A model generated the notes under the pieces. That model had not been told where the DNA came from. It saw only the letters and a program-made list of their open reading frames with translations, and did not search any database. Of a DNA stretch of 7,200 nt, positions 6,481 to 7,200 are shown in pieces. The stretch comes from an uncultured Chthoniobacterales bacterium. GTDB taxonomy: Bacteria > Verrucomicrobiota > Verrucomicrobiia > Chthoniobacterales > CAKUMP01. A program made the translations under genes and the position numbers. Where the stretch lies: NCBI GenBank assembly GCA_934667795.1, contig CAKUMP010000120.1, forward strand, positions 1 to 7,200, given 5' to 3'. Positions within the stretch are counted from its first letter, which is position 1. Each line of letters begins with the position of its first letter.

Positions 6481-7200
6481 TTATAAATCCTGTGCAAAAG
6501 AAATAAACTCGCGATGTGCCTTTAGCATCGCCACAAGAGCGGCCACATTTGCCTGGATTTGTGATTCCACGGGTGCTTTTCCGGGCGTTTCAAGGACAAT
6601 TTCAAATGGCATGGGATTTGTCCCTGGCGGTGCCCCCAGAATTCCGGGGTATCCGGTAGTTATCACGCCCTCATAGGCGTCAAATCCATCGATACTGTTA
6701 TCCCGGTTGGTTTCCAGATGTTTTTCAGCAGCGGCCAGCGCCGGTTTTAAAACCTCTCGTGTCAACTCTGCCCCCTTCACAAACCCATACATCCCCGGAC
6801 TATCAATGTCTGCATGCAAGGCAATAAATCCATCAAAACGAAGTTCCCGAATCTCGGCTTCTAAAAGCCGCACCTCCGGAATATCCGTATTTTTCCAAAA
6901 TAACCGATTTAAATCCCAGGTGTCACGTTCGCGCGTTCCGGCATATATCCCCGAAGGATTACAGATCGGGTAAATAAAAATGACATACCCCCGCGCGATT
7001 TCCGGATCTTTTTGCAACGCTTCTACAAAACGCGGTAAACACAATGGTCCTGCAATTTCATCCCCATGGATTCCGGCAAAAATTCCAACCCGCAAAAGAT
7101 GCTCCCATTTTCCTTCTCCACAAAAAATATATTTGCAGATCTCCACCTCCTCCTCACGCAGCGATTCTCCCTGGAAAAAATTTTCCGGAAAATGGCAAAT
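6481..7200 (-). CDS. M14-family zinc metallopeptidase/deacylase (AstE/AspA or MpaA-like), 5' end beyond window
   Basis: The frame stays open to the window edge, so 239 C-terminal residues are visible and the true start lies outside. A GTG at 7146 preceded by GGAGGAGG could look like a start, but those bases read as ordinary in-frame codons (LREEEVE), so I do not choose it. Counting from the first visible residue, zinc ligands are H45 and E48 in AGIHGDE and H129 in ALHAD. DLNR (N98, R99) matches the substrate-binding pair of the family, and E205 in VLETPG fits the catalytic glutamate. M14 enzymes of this small type remove a terminal residue from a peptide, or an acyl group from an amino acid; MpaA cleaves murein peptides. 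Which reaction applies here cannot be decided. The ABC-F gene follows 69 bases downstream on the same strand. Confidence 0.85.
   Translation of the reverse strand: MCHFPENFFQGESLREEEVEICKYIFCGEGKWEHLLRVGIFAGIHGDEIAGPLCLPRFVEALQKDPEIARGYVIFIYPICNPSGIYAGTRERDTWDLNRLFWKNTDIPEVRLLEAEIRELRFDGFIALHADIDSPGMYGFVKGAELTREVLKPALAAAEKHLETNRDNSIDGFDAYEGVITTGYPGILGAPPGTNPMPFEIVLETPGKAPVESQIQANVAALVAMLKAHREFISFAQDL

Noticed and set aside
7144..7146. GTG start for the M14 gene with GGAGGAGG before it
   Set aside because: The reading frame continues to the window edge with a protein-like sequence, and the GGAGGAGG is simply Glu codons. The gene is better treated as partial.

Overview
The window looks like chromosomal DNA from a Gram-negative bacterium of moderate G+C content. 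The lipoprotein signal, the bacterial tRNA-Val without an encoded CCA end and the bacterial-type ABC proteins support this. Gaps between genes are full of short degenerate repeats of two kinds: GCCGACGTCCCCGTCGGC-type palindromes and TTCGTGT / TTTGCGT-type arrays. From memory, such repeats are common in environmental genomes of the Verrucomicrobiota/PVC type. That assignment is an inference and is not proven by any gene here.

Layout. Positions 1-250 hold only repeats. A small lipoprotein gene (251-631, minus) is bracketed by an imperfect inverted repeat (119-203 and 645-724), with an A6 run outside each end. This bracketed block abuts the 3' end of tRNA-Val(UAC) (732-803, minus). A double-domain ABC permease of the iron(III)/thiamine type follows on the plus strand (886-2580), with no partner ATPase or binding protein nearby. 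The gap to the next gene carries a perfect 28-bp inverted repeat between convergent genes. A minus-strand pair follows: a metallo-beta-lactamase-fold hydrolase with an N-terminal XRE-like helix-turn-helix (3692-4510), then a beta-hydroxyacid dehydrogenase (2773-3672) 19 bases downstream. The 320-base gap at 4511-4830 contains an operator-like inverted repeat, a nested palindromic element, three GCCGAC palindromes and a 9-base tandem repeat. An ABC-F ATPase (4831-6411) and a zinc peptidase/deacylase of the M14 type (6481 to beyond 7200) complete the window, both on the minus strand.

How the genes may work together. The hydrolase and dehydrogenase are the only convincing functional pair. They probably share a transcript and may process or detoxify a small hydroxyacid, aldehyde or thioester. 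The hydrolase carries a DNA-binding-like domain, and a perfect 8-bp inverted repeat sits between candidate promoter boxes just before its start codon, so self-regulation is a testable idea. The other genes look like unrelated housekeeping or transport functions.

No phage, CRISPR or transposase gene is visible. The most unusual material is the repeat population and the regulator-like fusion. There is no clear evidence for a large new system.
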